NCBI GenBank assembly: GCA_965206315.1
Contig: OZ242210.1
Span: forward strand, 434,001 to 498,000
Source of the DNA: Bin16 sp965206315
GTDB lineage: Bacteria > Chloroflexota > Dehalococcoidia > Lucifugimonadales > Australimonadaceae
Direction: 5' to 3'
Length of the DNA: 64,000 nucleotides
Numbering within the stretch: position 1 is the stretch's first letter; every line of letters begins with the position of its first letter. Both the position numbers and the translations under genes were made by a program. This document shows positions 31,502 through 41,322 of this stretch, one piece after another. Below the pieces are notes generated by a model, which did no database searches, was not told where the DNA came from, and worked only from the letters and a program-made list of their open reading frames with translations.

Positions 31502-33747
31502 TCAGCTTGCAGCGCCCGGTAGACCTTCTCCGCCGTCACTGGAAGGTCGCGTATGCGCACACCCACGGCGTCAGCGACCGCGTTCGCGATCGCGGGCGCG
31601 GCCTGCGAGTTCGACTGCTCGCCGATGCCCTTGATCCGGTACGGCCCCCAGCCGCCGCCCTGTTCCTCGTCCAGCAGCACCGTGCGCAGTTCCGGCAGGT
31701 CGGCCGCCGTCGGGATCTTGTAGTCCGCGAACGACGCCGTGGTGACGCGACCTTCCTCCACCGCCAGCTCCTCCTGCAGCCCGAAGCCGATACCCTGCAC
31801 TACTCCGCCGTTGACCTGTCCCTGGTGGCCGATCGGGTTCAGTATCGTCCCGGTGTCGTGCGCCGTCGTGATCGTGAGCAGCTTCACCTGCCCCGTCTCG
31901 CGGTCGACAGCCACCTCGGCGACCTGTGCCGTGAACGCCGTGTACGGGTTGCGGGCCGTGTCCTGCACGTCTCCGAGCCCCACAATGGGCGCGCCCGTGC
32001 GCTCCACGAGCGACGCCCACTCGACGCTCTCGCCGTTGTCGCTCCGCCGGAGTTCTGCGCCGTCCACTTCGAGCAGATCCTCCGGCCACTCGAGAACCTC
32101 CGCCGCCAGCTTGTACAGCTCGCCCTTCGCAGCCTGCGCCGCGTCCCAGACCGCCGCGCTCGCCATCCGCGTCACCCGGGCCCCGCCGATGCCGGAGTCG
32201 AACGACGTGCTCGCCGTGTCCCACACTGCGACGCGCACCTGCTCGATGGGCATCCGCAGTTCGTCCGCGACGATCTGCTGCATGATGGTGTAGGAGCCTG
32301 TGCCCTGCTCGAACACGGACGTGTTGACCGTGACCGATCCGTCTGAGTGCAACGTGACGCCCGCATGCGTCTCGCCGCCGGCCTGCACGCGCTCGCCGAT
32401 GGCGACGCCCTTGCCGTAGGCGAAGCGTCCATCCGATGCCCTGGCCTCAGCATAGCCCGCGGCGTCCAGCGCGGCGTTCAGCGTCTCGATGGAGCGCACC
32501 TGCTCGAACACCGTGCCGAGCGAGTCCTCCTCGCCCTCCGTGACGAGGTTCTTCCGTCGCAGCTCCGCCGGGTCCATCCCGAGCACATCCGCGAGGCAGT
32601 CGATCTGGGACTCTGCGGCGAACATCGCCTGGGGCTCTCCCGGCCCGCGCATGTACCCGCACGGCACGTTGTTCGTGTACACCTGGTGCTCGATGATGCG
32701 GGTGTTCGCGGCCTTGTACGGCCCCGCCGCAGCGCTTGCGCCGCCGAGGTGTCCGCCCGGCTTGAACCCTGCGTACGCGCCGCTGTCGTACTCCACCAGC
32801 GCCTCGTGCGCGACGATGACGCCGTCGCGCGTCGCGCCCGTACGCACCGTGACGCGGGAGGCGTGGCGCGGGTTAGCCGACGTGAGGTCTTCCGAGTAGT
32901 CGAACACGATCTTCACCGGCCTGCCCGTGCGCGAGGAGAGCATCCACGCGACGGGTATGGCCATCGCTGAGCCTTTCCCGCCGAAGTCCCCGCCGATAGT
33001 CACGGGATTGAACACCACGTCTGCGGCATCCCGCCCTATCGCCATCGCCACCATGCGCTTGCCCGGGTGCGGCGACTTGTTCCCGGCCCACACATCTACC
33101 TTGCCGGACGGGTGCGCCGCCACGAGGCAGGTGTGCGGCTCCAGGTACGCCTGGTGCTGACGCGGCGTCGTGAACGTGTTCTCCACAATGATGTCCGCCT
33201 CGGCCATGCCCGCGTCCACGTCGCCCTTTGCCCACTCCCACACGGTGTAGACGTTGCTCGGCTCCGTCACCTCTTTCGGGTAGCCCTTCACCTGCAGCAT
33301 GTCCTCGTGCACGAGCGGCGCGCCCTCGGCCTTCGCCTCGTCCATCGTCAGGACGGCGGGCAACTCCTCGTACTCGATCTCGATGAGGTCGAGGGCGCGT
33401 TGCGCGATGTCCTCGTCGTCAGCGGCCACCGCGGCGACTTGCTCGCCGATGAAGCGCACGACGCCCTGCGCGAGCACCGGGATGTCGAGCACAGCGCGTC
33501 CGTGCCGCGCGCCTTCGTAGATGTCAGCACCGGTAACGACGGCGTGCACGCCGGGCACCTGCTCGGCGGCAGACGTGTCCATGGAGAGGATGCGGGCGTG
33601 AGGGAAGGGGGAGCGCAGTATCTTGCCGAAGAGCGCTCCCTCCAGCTGCACGTCGGCGGTGTAGGTGGCGCGGCCCGTCGTCTTGTCGACGCCGTCCACT
33701 CGCGGGGTGGGCACGCCGATAGCGAGCCCCGTGGGTTGAGCAACCAT
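31498..33747 (-). CDS. xanthine dehydrogenase family, molybdopterin-binding subunit
   Basis: A 749-residue large subunit of a molybdenum hydroxylase (aldehyde oxidase/xanthine dehydrogenase family). It shows the N-terminal GVPTPRVDGVDKTTGRATYTADVQLEGALFGKILRSPFPHARI, the Moco-contacting TIGGDFGGKGSA and GYMRGPGEPQAMFAAESQID, and the C-terminal GIGEQSNSQAAPAIANAVADAVG with the catalytic Glu. ATG at 33747 is chosen on homology. No FAD or [2Fe-2S] subunit gene is adjacent, so either they lie elsewhere or partners are shared. An MFS gene follows by ATGA overlap. The substrate is unknown. Confidence 0.88.
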   Translation of the reverse strand: MVAQPTGLAIGVPTPRVDGVDKTTGRATYTADVQLEGALFGKILRSPFPHARILSMDTSAAEQVPGVHAVVTGADIYEGARHGRAVLDIPVLAQGVVRFIGEQVAAVAADDEDIAQRALDLIEIEYEELPAVLTMDEAKAEGAPLVHEDMLQVKGYPKEVTEPSNVYTVWEWAKGDVDAGMAEADIIVENTFTTPRQHQAYLEPHTCLVAAHPSGKVDVWAGNKSPHPGKRMVAMAIGRDAADVVFNPVTIGGDFGGKGSAMAIPVAWMLSSRTGRPVKIVFDYSEDLTSANPRHASRVTVRTGATRDGVIVAHEALVEYDSGAYAGFKPGGHLGGASAAAGPYKAANTRIIEHQVYTNNVPCGYMRGPGEPQAMFAAESQIDCLADVLGMDPAELRRKNLVTEGEEDSLGTVFEQVRSIETLNAALDAAGYAEARASDGRFAYGKGVAIGERVQAGGETHAGVTLHSDGSVTVNTSVFEQGTGSYTIMQQIVADELRMPIEQVRVAVWDTASTSFDSGIGGARVTRMASAAVWDAAQAAKGELYKLAAEVLEWPEDLLEVDGAELRRSDNGESVEWASLVERTGAPIVGLGDVQDTARNPYTAFTAQVAEVAVDRETGQVKLLTITTAHDTGTILNPIGHQGQVNGGVVQGIGFGLQEELAVEEGRVTTASFADYKIPTAADLPELRTVLLDEEQGGGWGPYRIKGIGEQSNSQAAPAIANAVADAVGVRIRDLPVTAEKVYRALQAE

Positions 33748-33794
33748 CGCAACTCCGGGAACAGGGGATGCCGCAAGGATAGCACGCCCGTCCG

Positions 33795-33843
33795 CCCCCT
33801 CTCCTGAGGGAGAGGGCAACGCGCTTCAGCGCGTGGGTGAGGG
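33795..33843. repeat. intergenic repeat with gggagagg and gggtgaggg blocks
   Basis: A stem-forming CTCTCCTGAGGGAGAG, a GCGC-rich hairpin CGCGCTTCAGCGCG and a GGGTGAGGG end match, in the same order, the segment 50206-50253. It lies between the molybdo-hydroxylase and dehydratase genes and looks like a dispersed palindromic repeat. Confidence 0.55.
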
Positions 33844-33866
33844 CCCTGCGGGGTGTGGGTGTGGGC

Positions 33867-34844
33867 CTACTGCCGCATCCTCGCGTGCGTCTCCAACGCC
33901 GCCATGAGCTGCGCCGTCGTCGTGTTCGCCCCGCTGACCGTAATGGACACCTTCCTGCCGGCCAGCGACTCCCGCTGCTTGTACGCTCCCGCCGTCGCCG
34001 CGGCACCCGCGCCCTCCGACAACGTATGCGCTTCCTGGACGAGCAGGCCCATCGCATGGCGTATCTCGTCGTCGCTCACGAGCACGAAATCGTCCAGCAC
34101 GTCGCGGATGATCCGCTGCGGGAGTTCGTAGCCGGACACGGTCGCGATGCCTTCGGCGAACGTGTGCATCGGCGCTTGCGCCACCTCCCCCTGCTTCCAC
34201 GACAGGTAACCGGCGGGCGCCTCCTCCGACTGCACGGCGCGCACTCTGACGTCGGGGGCTATCGCGGCAGTCACGATGCAGGCCCCGGAAACGCCGGTAC
34301 CGCCCCCCAGCGGCAGGTACATCACCTCCACGTCAGGCATGTCCTCGACGATCTCCAGCGTCTGCGTCGCCACGCCCGCGATGAGCAGCGGTTCGTCGAC
34401 GGGGTGCACGTAGCGGTAGCCCTCCTCGGCGGCCAGCCGCTCGCAGTGGGCCCTCGCCTCGTCGACGTTGCCTCCGTGATACACCACCTCCGCGCCCAGG
34501 GCCTCCATCGCCGCTGCCTTCAGCGGGTTCGGGTCCTTCTCCGGCAGCACGATGAGCGCCCGCGCCCCGAATATCCGGCAGGCGTTGGCCACCGACTGCC
34601 CGTGGTTGCCGGTCGAGGCGGTGACGAGCCCTCGGCTCCGCTCCTCTTCGCTCATGTGCGCAAGCAGGTTGATGCCGCCCCGGACCTTGAACGCGCCCAG
34701 CGGATGGTGCTCCTCGTGCTTCAGGTACACCTCGGCGTCGAGCAACCGGCTCAGCCCCGCCGAGTACTGCAGCGGCGTCCGCGCCAGGTACGGCGCGATG
34801 ATCTTCCGCGCCTCGTACACGTCCCGCATCGTTGGCGTCTGCAT
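33867..34844 (-). CDS. threonine/serine dehydratase-like PLP enzyme
   Basis: A 325-residue fold-type II pyridoxal phosphate enzyme. The Lys that binds PLP is in HHPLGAFKVRGG, at residue 53. LVTASTGNHGQSVANACRIFG forms the substrate-binding asparagine loop, and LPLGGGTGVSGACIV is the glycine-rich phosphate loop. Length and motifs match catabolic threonine dehydratase or serine racemase. The ATG at 34844 overlaps the rnd stop by one base. Serine, threonine or a hydroxy-amino acid could be the substrate. There is no C-terminal ACT domain, so it is unlikely to be feedback controlled like IlvA. Confidence 0.86.
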   Translation of the reverse strand: MQTPTMRDVYEARKIIAPYLARTPLQYSAGLSRLLDAEVYLKHEEHHPLGAFKVRGGINLLAHMSEEERSRGLVTASTGNHGQSVANACRIFGARALIVLPEKDPNPLKAAAMEALGAEVVYHGGNVDEARAHCERLAAEEGYRYVHPVDEPLLIAGVATQTLEIVEDMPDVEVMYLPLGGGTGVSGACIVTAAIAPDVRVRAVQSEEAPAGYLSWKQGEVAQAPMHTFAEGIATVSGYELPQRIIRDVLDDFVLVSDDEIRHAMGLLVQEAHTLSEGAGAAATAGAYKQRESLAGRKVSITVSGANTTTAQLMAALETHARMRQ

Positions 34845-36040
34845 CACGTTGCCAGCTCCCGCCGCAGTGACGCTGCGAACTGCTCCCGCTGCCACGCCCT
34901 CACCTCCACCGACGCACACTCCGCGTCGAGCGATCCCGGCGCGCGCGCCAGCCGCTCCAGGCTCCGCATCGGCCAGAGTATCGAAGGGTCGACCTCCAAC
35001 TCAGCCCCGAGGTTGGCGCGCCATCGCTTGAGCTGCGCCAGGCGCGCGGACTCGACCTTGGTCATGCGCGGGAACAGCGGCTGTTGAGGGCGGGGACGCT
35101 GCAATGGAGGCGACGCCACCCCCGCCTTGACCGCGGCTCGGACGCCCCGCCCGTAGCGTCGGACGAGCGTCGGGCTCATGCCCGGAACGTCCTCCATCGC
35201 CGCGCCGGGGTGCGCCGCGAGGTACACCAGCGCATGCGCAGGAAGCACGTACCCCGGCGGGCGGTCCAGCCTCAGCGCCTCCGCCTCGCGGAACTCGTAC
35301 AGCGGTTTCAGCACCGCGAGCCCCCTGCCGTCCAGCACATGCGCGCCCTTCACCGACAGCCATGCTGTCTCCTGATCCGGCGGCGCGTAGCGTATCCCAG
35401 CCAGCCGCTCGCACTCCTCCGCGACCCACGATTCCCTCCCGAGCGCGCGCAACCGTCCGTCGAGCACGTCGCGCAGTTCAGGGAGATGCGCAACATCCGA
35501 CGCGGCGTAGACGAGCGCATCCTCCTCCAGGGGGCGCCGCGACCAGTCCGCGCGCCGCAGGCGTTGGTCCTTCGGGATGCGGACGTCCAGCAGCTCTTCG
35601 AGCAGCGATGCGAGCCCGACGCGCTCGATGCCCGCGAACCGCGCCGCGATGGACGTGTCGTAGCAGTTGGAGAACGTGAAGCCGAAGTCCCGGTGCAACC
35701 CGCGCAGATCGAAGTCCGCCCCGTGCAGCACCTTCTGCACGGCGGCATCGAGGAACAGCTCGCCCAGCGCGCCGTAGTCCAGACCGGCGAGCGTGTCCAC
35801 GAGATACGTCCGCTCCCCGTCCGACAGCTGGAGGAGGCAGACCTTCTCCGGGTAGTGGTGACGGCTGTCCGCCTCGGTGTCGACGGTGACCGTCGGGGAA
35901 GATGCAAGCGCTGCTATCGCAGCGTCGAGCGCCTGCTGCTCATCGACGAACGAATACGGCGGAGCGATAGCCGGATCGGGGCGGGATGCTAACTGGGTTT
36001 CGATGCTCCGATGATGCGCCGTACCCGCGATGCGGGTCAA
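34844..36040 (-). CDS. rnd: ribonuclease D family protein
   Basis: A 398-residue DEDDy 3'-5' exoribonuclease. The catalytic residues appear as VTVDTEADSR (Asp54, Glu56), HGADFDLRGLH (Asp) and YAASDVAHL (Tyr, Asp). Around residues 200-290 a helical HRDC-like region follows (ALDRPPGYVLPAHALVYLAAHPGAAMEDVPGMSPTLVRRYGRGV-like). The protein is a little longer than E. coli RNase D. It is upstream of and coupled to the dehydratase, though a functional link is not obvious. Confidence 0.88.
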   Translation of the reverse strand: MTRIAGTAHHRSIETQLASRPDPAIAPPYSFVDEQQALDAAIAALASSPTVTVDTEADSRHHYPEKVCLLQLSDGERTYLVDTLAGLDYGALGELFLDAAVQKVLHGADFDLRGLHRDFGFTFSNCYDTSIAARFAGIERVGLASLLEELLDVRIPKDQRLRRADWSRRPLEEDALVYAASDVAHLPELRDVLDGRLRALGRESWVAEECERLAGIRYAPPDQETAWLSVKGAHVLDGRGLAVLKPLYEFREAEALRLDRPPGYVLPAHALVYLAAHPGAAMEDVPGMSPTLVRRYGRGVRAAVKAGVASPPLQRPRPQQPLFPRMTKVESARLAQLKRWRANLGAELEVDPSILWPMRSLERLARAPGSLDAECASVEVRAWQREQFAASLRRELAT

Positions 36041-36083
36041 TCGGGTAGCGGCGCAAGTCCTGCACTATGACGACTGTGGGGCA

Positions 36084-37301
36084 TCACCTCTGTCCGAGCC
36101 GCGCCCGCCCGCCGGTCTCCCGCGCCATCAGCATCAGCATGGCGGCAGCCAGCACCAGCAGCACCGTTATCGTGACGAACGACACGTCCGGTGCAACGAA
36201 GTAATACAGCGCGGCAAGCAACAGCGGCCCTGCGGTCGCGCCTACCGAGTTCGCCATCATGGAGAGCCCCATGTACATCCCGCGCTTCTCCGGCGGCGCG
36301 AGGTCCATCGCGAACGTCTGCGACGTCCCCATGCCCATCGCCTCGCCGAGGCCGAGGAACACCGCCGCGACCAGGAGCGTCGTGTACTCGTCTCCCACGG
36401 TCAGCGTCACCGCCGCAGTGCCCATCATCAGTAATCCCGGCCCCAGCGACCACTTCCGTCCGAAACGGTCCGCGATCATTCCGTTCGGGAACGCGAACAG
36501 GAAACCGGCTGCCGAGGTGATGCTGATGAGGAAGCCCACCACCGCCTCGTCGTACGCCAGAGCGTCTACCGCGTGCACCGGCAGGAGCGTCTGCACGATG
36601 CCTGCGTTGCTCATCGCGAACGCCGCTGTTGCGACCGCGACGACCGCGAATGTCCGGTCCCGGAACGGCTCCAACGACAGCCGCGCCGGCTGACGCCCTA
36701 CGGCGCCGGGCTCAGCCAGTTCAGGCGGACGCGTCTCCTTGACCATCGTGAGCACGACCACCACGATGACGATCTTGCTCACCCCGTTCAGCAGGAAGAC
36801 CGACTCCAGCCCGAACGTCGCCGCCAGCAAACCGCCCACTGCGGGCCCCGCAACGAAGCCCAGCCGCGTCGCCATCGTGCGCAGGGCCAGCACGCGGCCA
36901 CGACTCTCCGTCGTCGTCACGTCGGAGAGGAGCACGTTGGAACTCGTCGCCCAGATGGCAACACCGATCTGGCCGATCATCTCCAGCACGAAGAACGTGA
37001 TGTAGTCGTCCGCGAAGTACTGGCCCACGTTCGTTATGCCGCGGACGATGGGCCCCAACAGCACCATCGGCTTGCGCCCCAGTTTGTCCGTGAGGAAGCC
37101 CGTTATGGGGCCGGTGAAGGCGCGCGGGACGGCGTTGGCTGCAAGCATCACGCCCACGAGGAAGACGTTGCCCGTGACGGCGAATGCGAACAGCGGGCGC
37201 CCCAGGTTCTGAGCGCCCGTGCCGAACCCCCAGGTGAAGAACGAGAAGAAGATGGGGGCATGAGTGAGGGCGGGGTTCGTCCGCCGGCCTGACGCGCTCA
37301 T
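36084..37301 (-). CDS. MFS transporter
   Basis: A 405-residue protein with twelve membrane segments. Motif A is very clear: GFLTDKLGRKPMVLLGP after helix two, and GMIADRFGRKWSLGPG in the second half. The family is a drug or metabolite exporter of the MFS_1 type. Its neighbours are rnd on one side, 43 bases away, and the divergent glutamate dehydrogenase on the other. No substrate can be named. Confidence 0.86.
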   Translation of the reverse strand: MSASGRRTNPALTHAPIFFSFFTWGFGTGAQNLGRPLFAFAVTGNVFLVGVMLAANAVPRAFTGPITGFLTDKLGRKPMVLLGPIVRGITNVGQYFADDYITFFVLEMIGQIGVAIWATSSNVLLSDVTTTESRGRVLALRTMATRLGFVAGPAVGGLLAATFGLESVFLLNGVSKIVIVVVVLTMVKETRPPELAEPGAVGRQPARLSLEPFRDRTFAVVAVATAAFAMSNAGIVQTLLPVHAVDALAYDEAVVGFLISITSAAGFLFAFPNGMIADRFGRKWSLGPGLLMMGTAAVTLTVGDEYTTLLVAAVFLGLGEAMGMGTSQTFAMDLAPPEKRGMYMGLSMMANSVGATAGPLLLAALYYFVAPDVSFVTITVLLVLAAAMLMLMARETGGRARLGQR

Positions 37302-37413
37302 GCGTTACCCGTCACCATGCTGCGAGCATAGCAGCCCCCGCGCCTCATGGTGCTCCGCCCGCGAGGGAGCCGGACGCGGGTGGGTGATATCCTCGAATTG
37401 AGAGGAGAAGACC

Positions 37414-38661
37414 ATGGCGATCAAGGAGCGAAGCGCACAGGAAGACGTCCGGCTGTCGTTCGATTGCGCGGCGGACCGGCTGGGCCTGCCCCAGGGCATG
37501 TGCAACATGCTCGTCGAACCGTGGCGCGAGCTCCGCGTCTCGCTCCCCGTGCGGATGGACGATGACCGTGTCGAGGTGTTCATCGGCTACCGGGTGCAAC
37601 ACAACGCCGTACGAGGCCCCTACAAGGGCGGCGTCCGCTACCACCCCCACGCGGATGAGGACGAGGTGCGTGCGCTCGCCTCGCTGATGACGTGGAAGAC
37701 CGCGCTGCTCGACATCCCATTCGGCGGCGCGAAGGGCGGCATCGAACTCGACCCGCACACGCTGAGCGAGGCCGAACTGAATCGGGTCACGCGGCGCTAC
37801 ACCCGCAGCATCCAGCACCTCCTCGGCCCCCATCGCGACATCCCGGCCCCCGACATGGGCACCAACACCCAGACGATGGCGTGGATGATGGACGAGTACG
37901 GCCAGATGCACGGCTACAACCCGTCTGTCGTGACCGGCAAGCCCGTCGAACTCGGGGGCTCGGCGGGGCGCGAGGCTGCCACCGGACGCGGCGCCGTGTT
38001 CGTGCTCACGGAGGCCATGCGCGACCTCGGCATGCAGGTGAAGGGCGCCCGCATCGCGGTGCAGGGGTTCGGCAACGTAGGGTCTTGGTTCGCGCGTATC
38101 GCCCACGAAGAGGGCATGCGTATCGTTGCCGTCGCCGATCTGAACGGCTCCGTCTGCAACGCGAACGGACTCGATGTCCCCGCGCTCGCCGATTACGCCC
38201 GGGAACACCGCACCGTCGCCGGGTTCACAGGAGGCGAGAACTGCCGTACGGAGGACATCCTCTCGGTCGACTGCGACGTGTTCGTGCCTGCCGCGATGGA
38301 AAACGCCCTGACCGAGGAGAACGCATGGATGCTCCCGGCGAAACTCGTGCTGGAAGCAGCCAATCATCCCACGACTCCCGAGGCCGACCGCATCCTGCGG
38401 GAGCGGGGCATCCCGGTTCTGCCGGACATCCTCGTCAATGGCGGCGGCGTCACCGTCTCCTACTTCGAGTGGACGCAGAACCTTCAGCAGTTCAGCTGGC
38501 CGGAGGAGCGCGTGAACGAGGAGTTGCGCCGGCGCATCGTCGCCGCCTACTGCGCGGTAGCGGAGAAGGCGCGGGAGACGGGATGCACCTTCCGCGAAGC
38601 GGCCATGGACATCGGGGTCGATCGTGTCGCGAGGGCCATCCAACTGCGCGGCTTCGTCTAG
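37414..38661 (+). CDS. gdhA: Glu/Leu/Phe/Val dehydrogenase (glutamate dehydrogenase)
   Basis: A 415-residue enzyme joining carbon and nitrogen metabolism, interconverting 2-oxoglutarate plus ammonium and glutamate. Binding residues are Lys71 in GPYKGGVRYHP, Lys95 in MTWKTALLDIPFGGAKGGI and catalytic Lys107 in the same motif. The Rossmann fold begins at VQGFGNVGSWFARI. ATG at 37414 is supported by GAGGAG. Lys71-type motifs and length fit GdhA; cofactor choice (NAD or NADP) is not certain. An ammonium transporter operon is also in this window, but far away. Confidence 0.92.
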   Translation: MAIKERSAQEDVRLSFDCAADRLGLPQGMCNMLVEPWRELRVSLPVRMDDDRVEVFIGYRVQHNAVRGPYKGGVRYHPHADEDEVRALASLMTWKTALLDIPFGGAKGGIELDPHTLSEAELNRVTRRYTRSIQHLLGPHRDIPAPDMGTNTQTMAWMMDEYGQMHGYNPSVVTGKPVELGGSAGREAATGRGAVFVLTEAMRDLGMQVKGARIAVQGFGNVGSWFARIAHEEGMRIVAVADLNGSVCNANGLDVPALADYAREHRTVAGFTGGENCRTEDILSVDCDVFVPAAMENALTEENAWMLPAKLVLEAANHPTTPEADRILRERGIPVLPDILVNGGGVTVSYFEWTQNLQQFSWPEERVNEELRRRIVAAYCAVAEKARETGCTFREAAMDIGVDRVARAIQLRGFV

Positions 38662-38690
38662 GAAGTCCCTTCTCCCTCGATGGGGGAAGG

Positions 38691-40001
38691 CTAGGATGGA
38701 GGTGGACCGGCTGACGCGGGCTTCCGTGGCGGCTTCGCCAGCAGTACCGCCATCAGCACGACCACCAGCGCCACAAAGAAGATGAGGAACGCCAGTTCGT
38801 AGCTCTCCGTGAGGTCCTTGATCGCTCCCGCCAGCACCGCACCGGTCGCCGACACCGGCCCGGCCAGCAGCTGCGACAGTCCGCGTATCGCGCCGAGGTG
38901 CCGGCGCCCATAGTAGTTGGCGAAGATGACCGTCTGCGCGATCGTCCAGCCGCCGGTGCCAAGCCCGAACACGACGCCGAACACGATCGCCACCGGTATG
39001 TTGTCCGCGAACAGCAGGATGATCATGGCGACCGCAGAGAGCACGGTGGCCAGCGCCGTGCCCCACCGCACGTGCACCTTGTCCATGAACGCGCCCCAGG
39101 CGTAGGACGAGAGCGCCGCCGTGCCCATGATGATGAACACGAAAGCGCCGGAGAACGCCGGGCTCACCCCGCGGTCCTCCACGCTCGGCACCGCGTGCAC
39201 GTTCACCGCCGTCTGCGCGAAGAATACCGTCATCGTCGCGATAGTCAGCAGCCAGAACGACGCCGTGCGCTTCGCCTCGGCCAGCGTGAACGACACCTCG
39301 CCATCCGCATCCTGTCCCCGGATGTCTGCCCGTTGCCCTGCTGCCTCGTCGGGCCGTGCGCCGTCCGGCAACAGTCCGAAGTCCTCCGGCCTCCGCCTGA
39401 TGAACAGCCAGCCCGGAAGCGCGATGAGCAGGAACGTCATCACCGCCAGCGCAACGTAGGCGTGCCGCCACGAGTACGCCAGGATGATGGGCGTCGCGAT
39501 GACCAGCGGCACCATCGCCTGCCCCGCCCGCAGCCCGATGCTCATGAACGACACTGCCCGGCCACGCTTCCGGATGAACCAGTTGCCGAGCGCCACCGTA
39601 ACGCCGAGGTTGACCCCCGCCAGCGCGGACGTGCGTCCGAGGCCGAACAGCCCCCAGAAGTGCCATGGCTCCGTCATCACCGCGAGCCCGAGCAGCACGC
39701 CGGTGACGATCATCCCCGCAACCACGACCGCCGTCCTCGCCCCGTACCGGTCGAGCTGTCCGCCGATGATCGACGAGAACACCGAGCCGCCGAGGCTGCC
39801 GAGCGCGAACGCCACCGAGGTCTCCCAGCGCGCCCATCCCAGCTCCTGTTCGATCGGGTTCACGAACACGGACAGCACCGGGCCGTACATCGGCACCTGC
39901 GCGAACGAGACGAGCGCGGACGTGCCGACCACTGCCCAGCCGTAGAAGACGTTCTTGAACGGCCAGAGCCGGGGGAGCGGTTGGTGCTGCTGCTCGCGCA
40001 T
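38691..40001 (-). CDS. MFS transporter, first paralogue of a tandem pair
   Basis: A 436-residue MFS protein. It opens with PLPRLWPFKNVFYGWAVVGTSALVSFAQVPMYGPVLSVFVNPIEQELGW and has motif A as GGQLDRYGARTAVVVAG. The central loop has RRRPEDFGLLPDG. The neighbour at 40001-41293 is clearly a paralogue with the same N-terminal pattern and loop, and the stop and start overlap by one base. Such OxlT-like carriers move organic acids. This copy is downstream in the pair. Confidence 0.87.
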   Translation of the reverse strand: MREQQHQPLPRLWPFKNVFYGWAVVGTSALVSFAQVPMYGPVLSVFVNPIEQELGWARWETSVAFALGSLGGSVFSSIIGGQLDRYGARTAVVVAGMIVTGVLLGLAVMTEPWHFWGLFGLGRTSALAGVNLGVTVALGNWFIRKRGRAVSFMSIGLRAGQAMVPLVIATPIILAYSWRHAYVALAVMTFLLIALPGWLFIRRRPEDFGLLPDGARPDEAAGQRADIRGQDADGEVSFTLAEAKRTASFWLLTIATMTVFFAQTAVNVHAVPSVEDRGVSPAFSGAFVFIIMGTAALSSYAWGAFMDKVHVRWGTALATVLSAVAMIILLFADNIPVAIVFGVVFGLGTGGWTIAQTVIFANYYGRRHLGAIRGLSQLLAGPVSATGAVLAGAIKDLTESYELAFLIFFVALVVVLMAVLLAKPPRKPASAGPPPS

Positions 40002-41293
40002 CAGGCCGCCGCTCCGACCGCGGACGGCGCGCGCAGGGGCTTCGCGAGATAGAACGCGGCACAGCCCACGGCGAACGTCCCAGCCGCCGCAACGAACGCC
40101 GTGTCGTAGCTACCCGTCGTATCGAACACGAAAGCCGCGACCAGCGGCCCGCTGATACCCAGCAGCCCTTCGATCGGAGAGATGAACCCCTTGATCGACC
40201 CTGCGTGGAGACGCCCGAAGTAGTTCGGGATCATAATCATCTGCGCCACCGTCCAACCGCCCGTCCCGAGGCCGAACAGCACCCCGAACAGCACCGCCAT
40301 CGGGTAGGTCTCCGCCACGAGCAGCACGCCCATCGCCAGGAAGAACAGCCCCATCGCCGCCATGCTCACGTAACGCACGTGGATGCGCTCCACCAGCATC
40401 CCCCAGCCCATCATCGATACCGCCGCCACGCCGGTGAAGATGCTCGCCACCGTCACCGCCAGCCCCTGGGAGATGCCCTTGTCCTCGAAGTTGGCCACCG
40501 CGTGCACGTTGATGGCGATCTGCGCCGAAAGCCCGGCCGCCATCCCCACGGTCAGCATCCAGAGCGTCCGCGTCGCACGCACCTGGCGAAGCGTCCACGA
40601 ATACTCGGCCGACGCTGCCGCGCGCGGCGTATCGGCTGCCGGAACGCTGTCGCCGTCGGGACGGAGTCCGAAGTCCTCCGGCCTCCGCCTGATGAACACC
40701 ATCGAGGGGATGGTGATGAAAAGCGCTGCCACGACCCCCAGTACAACGAACGACTCGCGCCAGCCCAGCGAGAGCAGCACCGGCAGGATGAGCAGCGGCA
40801 CGACGGCCTGTCCGGTGCGTTGTCCGGCAGCGCGCATCGCGATAGCGCGTCCGCGCATGCGGATGAACCAGTTCGCAATGGCAACCGAGGTACCGAGCCC
40901 CACGCCCGCGACAGACACGGTCCGTGCCACCCCATACGCCACCCAGAAGTGCCACGGCTCGCTCATCGCCGCGATCGCGAGCAGTCCCGCGGTCACCAGC
41001 AGTCCGGTCACGCTCATCACGCCCCGTGCGCCGTAGCGGTCCACTATCGGGCCGACGGCCGAGGCCAGCAGCGCGCCGCCCAGGCTCCCCACCGTGAACG
41101 CGACCGTGATCGTCGTGCGGGACCAGCCGAGTTCGTCCTCGATGGGCTTGACGAACACCGAGAAGACGGGGCCGTACATCGGAACCTGAGCGATGGAGAT
41201 GAAGAAGCTGGTGAAGACGATTGCCCAACCGTAGTAGGTGCGGGACGGCCACAACCGGGGCAATCTCTCTATGCGTGCGGGCCCGCTCTCCAT
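40001..41293 (-). CDS. MFS transporter, second paralogue of a tandem pair
   Basis: A 430-residue MFS carrier. It begins ERLPRLWPSRTYYGWAIVFTSFFISIAQVPMYGPVFSVFVKPIEDELGWSRTTITVAF, almost repeating its downstream paralogue; motif A is GPIVDRYGARGVMSVTG and the central loop RRRPEDFGLRPDG. ATG at 41293 is chosen because the paralogue starts at the same alignment position. Duplication, rather than chance, explains the resemblance. The gene is upstream of the other copy and the pair overlaps by one base, implying a coupled operon. Confidence 0.87.
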   Translation of the reverse strand: MESGPARIERLPRLWPSRTYYGWAIVFTSFFISIAQVPMYGPVFSVFVKPIEDELGWSRTTITVAFTVGSLGGALLASAVGPIVDRYGARGVMSVTGLLVTAGLLAIAAMSEPWHFWVAYGVARTVSVAGVGLGTSVAIANWFIRMRGRAIAMRAAGQRTGQAVVPLLILPVLLSLGWRESFVVLGVVAALFITIPSMVFIRRRPEDFGLRPDGDSVPAADTPRAAASAEYSWTLRQVRATRTLWMLTVGMAAGLSAQIAINVHAVANFEDKGISQGLAVTVASIFTGVAAVSMMGWGMLVERIHVRYVSMAAMGLFFLAMGVLLVAETYPMAVLFGVLFGLGTGGWTVAQMIMIPNYFGRLHAGSIKGFISPIEGLLGISGPLVAAFVFDTTGSYDTAFVAAAGTFAVGCAAFYLAKPLRAPSAVGAAA

Positions 41294-41322
41294 CAGGCCC
41301 CTACCATACACGCCCTCGCTCC

